Shown here: positions 63,901 to 64,000 of the stretch, piece after piece
How positions within the stretch are numbered: the first letter of the stretch is position 1
How the letters are laid out: each line of letters begins with the position of its first letter
Origin: UBA7803 sp041690675
Lineage (GTDB): Bacteria > Pseudomonadota > Gammaproteobacteria > Pseudomonadales > Azotimanducaceae
Direction of reading: 5' to 3'
Assembly (NCBI GenBank): GCA_041690675.1
Contig: JAWLGU010000009.1
Span: 1 to 64,000, forward strand
Length of the DNA: 64,000 nt
Position numbers and translations under genes: made by a program
Notes under the pieces: generated by a model
Told to the model about the DNA's origin: nothing
What the model saw: the letters and a program-made list of their open reading frames with translations, nothing else
Databases searched by the model: none

Positions 63901-64000
63901 CGCGCCTGGGGCCCCGAATGTCCCATCGGGCTTACTGGCGGCGATGCGGGGCGGCTACCGGGGTGGGCGCCTGTGGCACGACTGATGCACGTGCCCGGGC

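Noticed and set aside
63509..63985. A 158-codon frame running past the DUF885 stop
   Set aside because: It overlaps the DUF885 coding sequence in another frame and its translation is Arg/Gly-rich with no motif.

Overview
The window reads as chromosomal DNA from a GC-rich, Gram-negative gammaproteobacterium. The evidence is the mix of gene families: PilS/PilR and PilY1 type IV pilus genes, BamD, HolC and a HolD-like protein, a Pseudomonas-type FabY condensing enzyme, MsrPQ, and the block pepA-holC-hypothetical-valS. Acyl-CoA dehydrogenase, thiolase, P450 and carboxylase genes suggest an environmental heterotroph with a broad lipid or hydrophobic-compound metabolism. The genus cannot be told from the sequence. 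No rRNA, tRNA, CRISPR array, complete insertion sequence or prophage was recognised.

Layout. 1-9.8 kb: pilus and cyclic-di-GMP region: pilY1 (cut by the window edge), a PilY2-like gene, an HD-GYP protein, a GGDEF/EAL protein, then on the other strand fimT, pilR, pilS and bamD. 9.8-16.6 kb: rluD, pgeF, a DUF4124 gene, the branched-chain amino acid operon ilvB-ilvN-ilvC, and pssA. 16.6-22.9 kb: msrPQ, a pterin dehydratase, aroG, a holD-like gene with rimI, prfC and a receiver protein. 22.9-31.6 kb: fabY with a thiolase, moaB, and a 1629-residue single-chain biotin carboxylase/carboxyltransferase. 31.6-36.3 kb: a patch of visibly lower GC with a TSUP permease, a broken AraC/GlxA-type regulator, an MFS transporter, a nitronate monooxygenase and a LysR regulator.

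36.3-41.3 kb: a GST, hemH, then hisH-hisF-quinone oxidoreductase-YkgJ chained head to tail. 41.3-47.3 kb: a BlaI/M56-peptidase/TonB operon behind paired operators, and a three-gene signalling operon (receiver-GGDEF-EAL, PAS histidine kinase, single receiver) behind a perfect CRP/Vfr-type palindrome. 47.3-49.4 kb: a TetR/P450 divergent pair, again lower in GC. 49.4-55.1 kb: valS, a hypothetical gene, holC and pepA coupled by overlaps, plus an RDD protein. 55.1-64 kb: a divergent thiolase/acyl-CoA dehydrogenase pair, an EAL-HDOD protein, an NhaC-type antiporter, a MarR/amidohydrolase divergent pair with repeated operators, and a DUF885 peptidase.

The main observations are the carboxylase with its unusual domain order (alpha-like CT lobe, about 540-residue helical insert, beta-like CT lobe, BC, BCCP), a dispersed palindromic repeat at the meeting points of two convergent gene pairs, a decayed cyclic-di-GMP pair downstream of pilY1, a ferrochelatase with an internal cysteine cluster, and several clear operator arrays.
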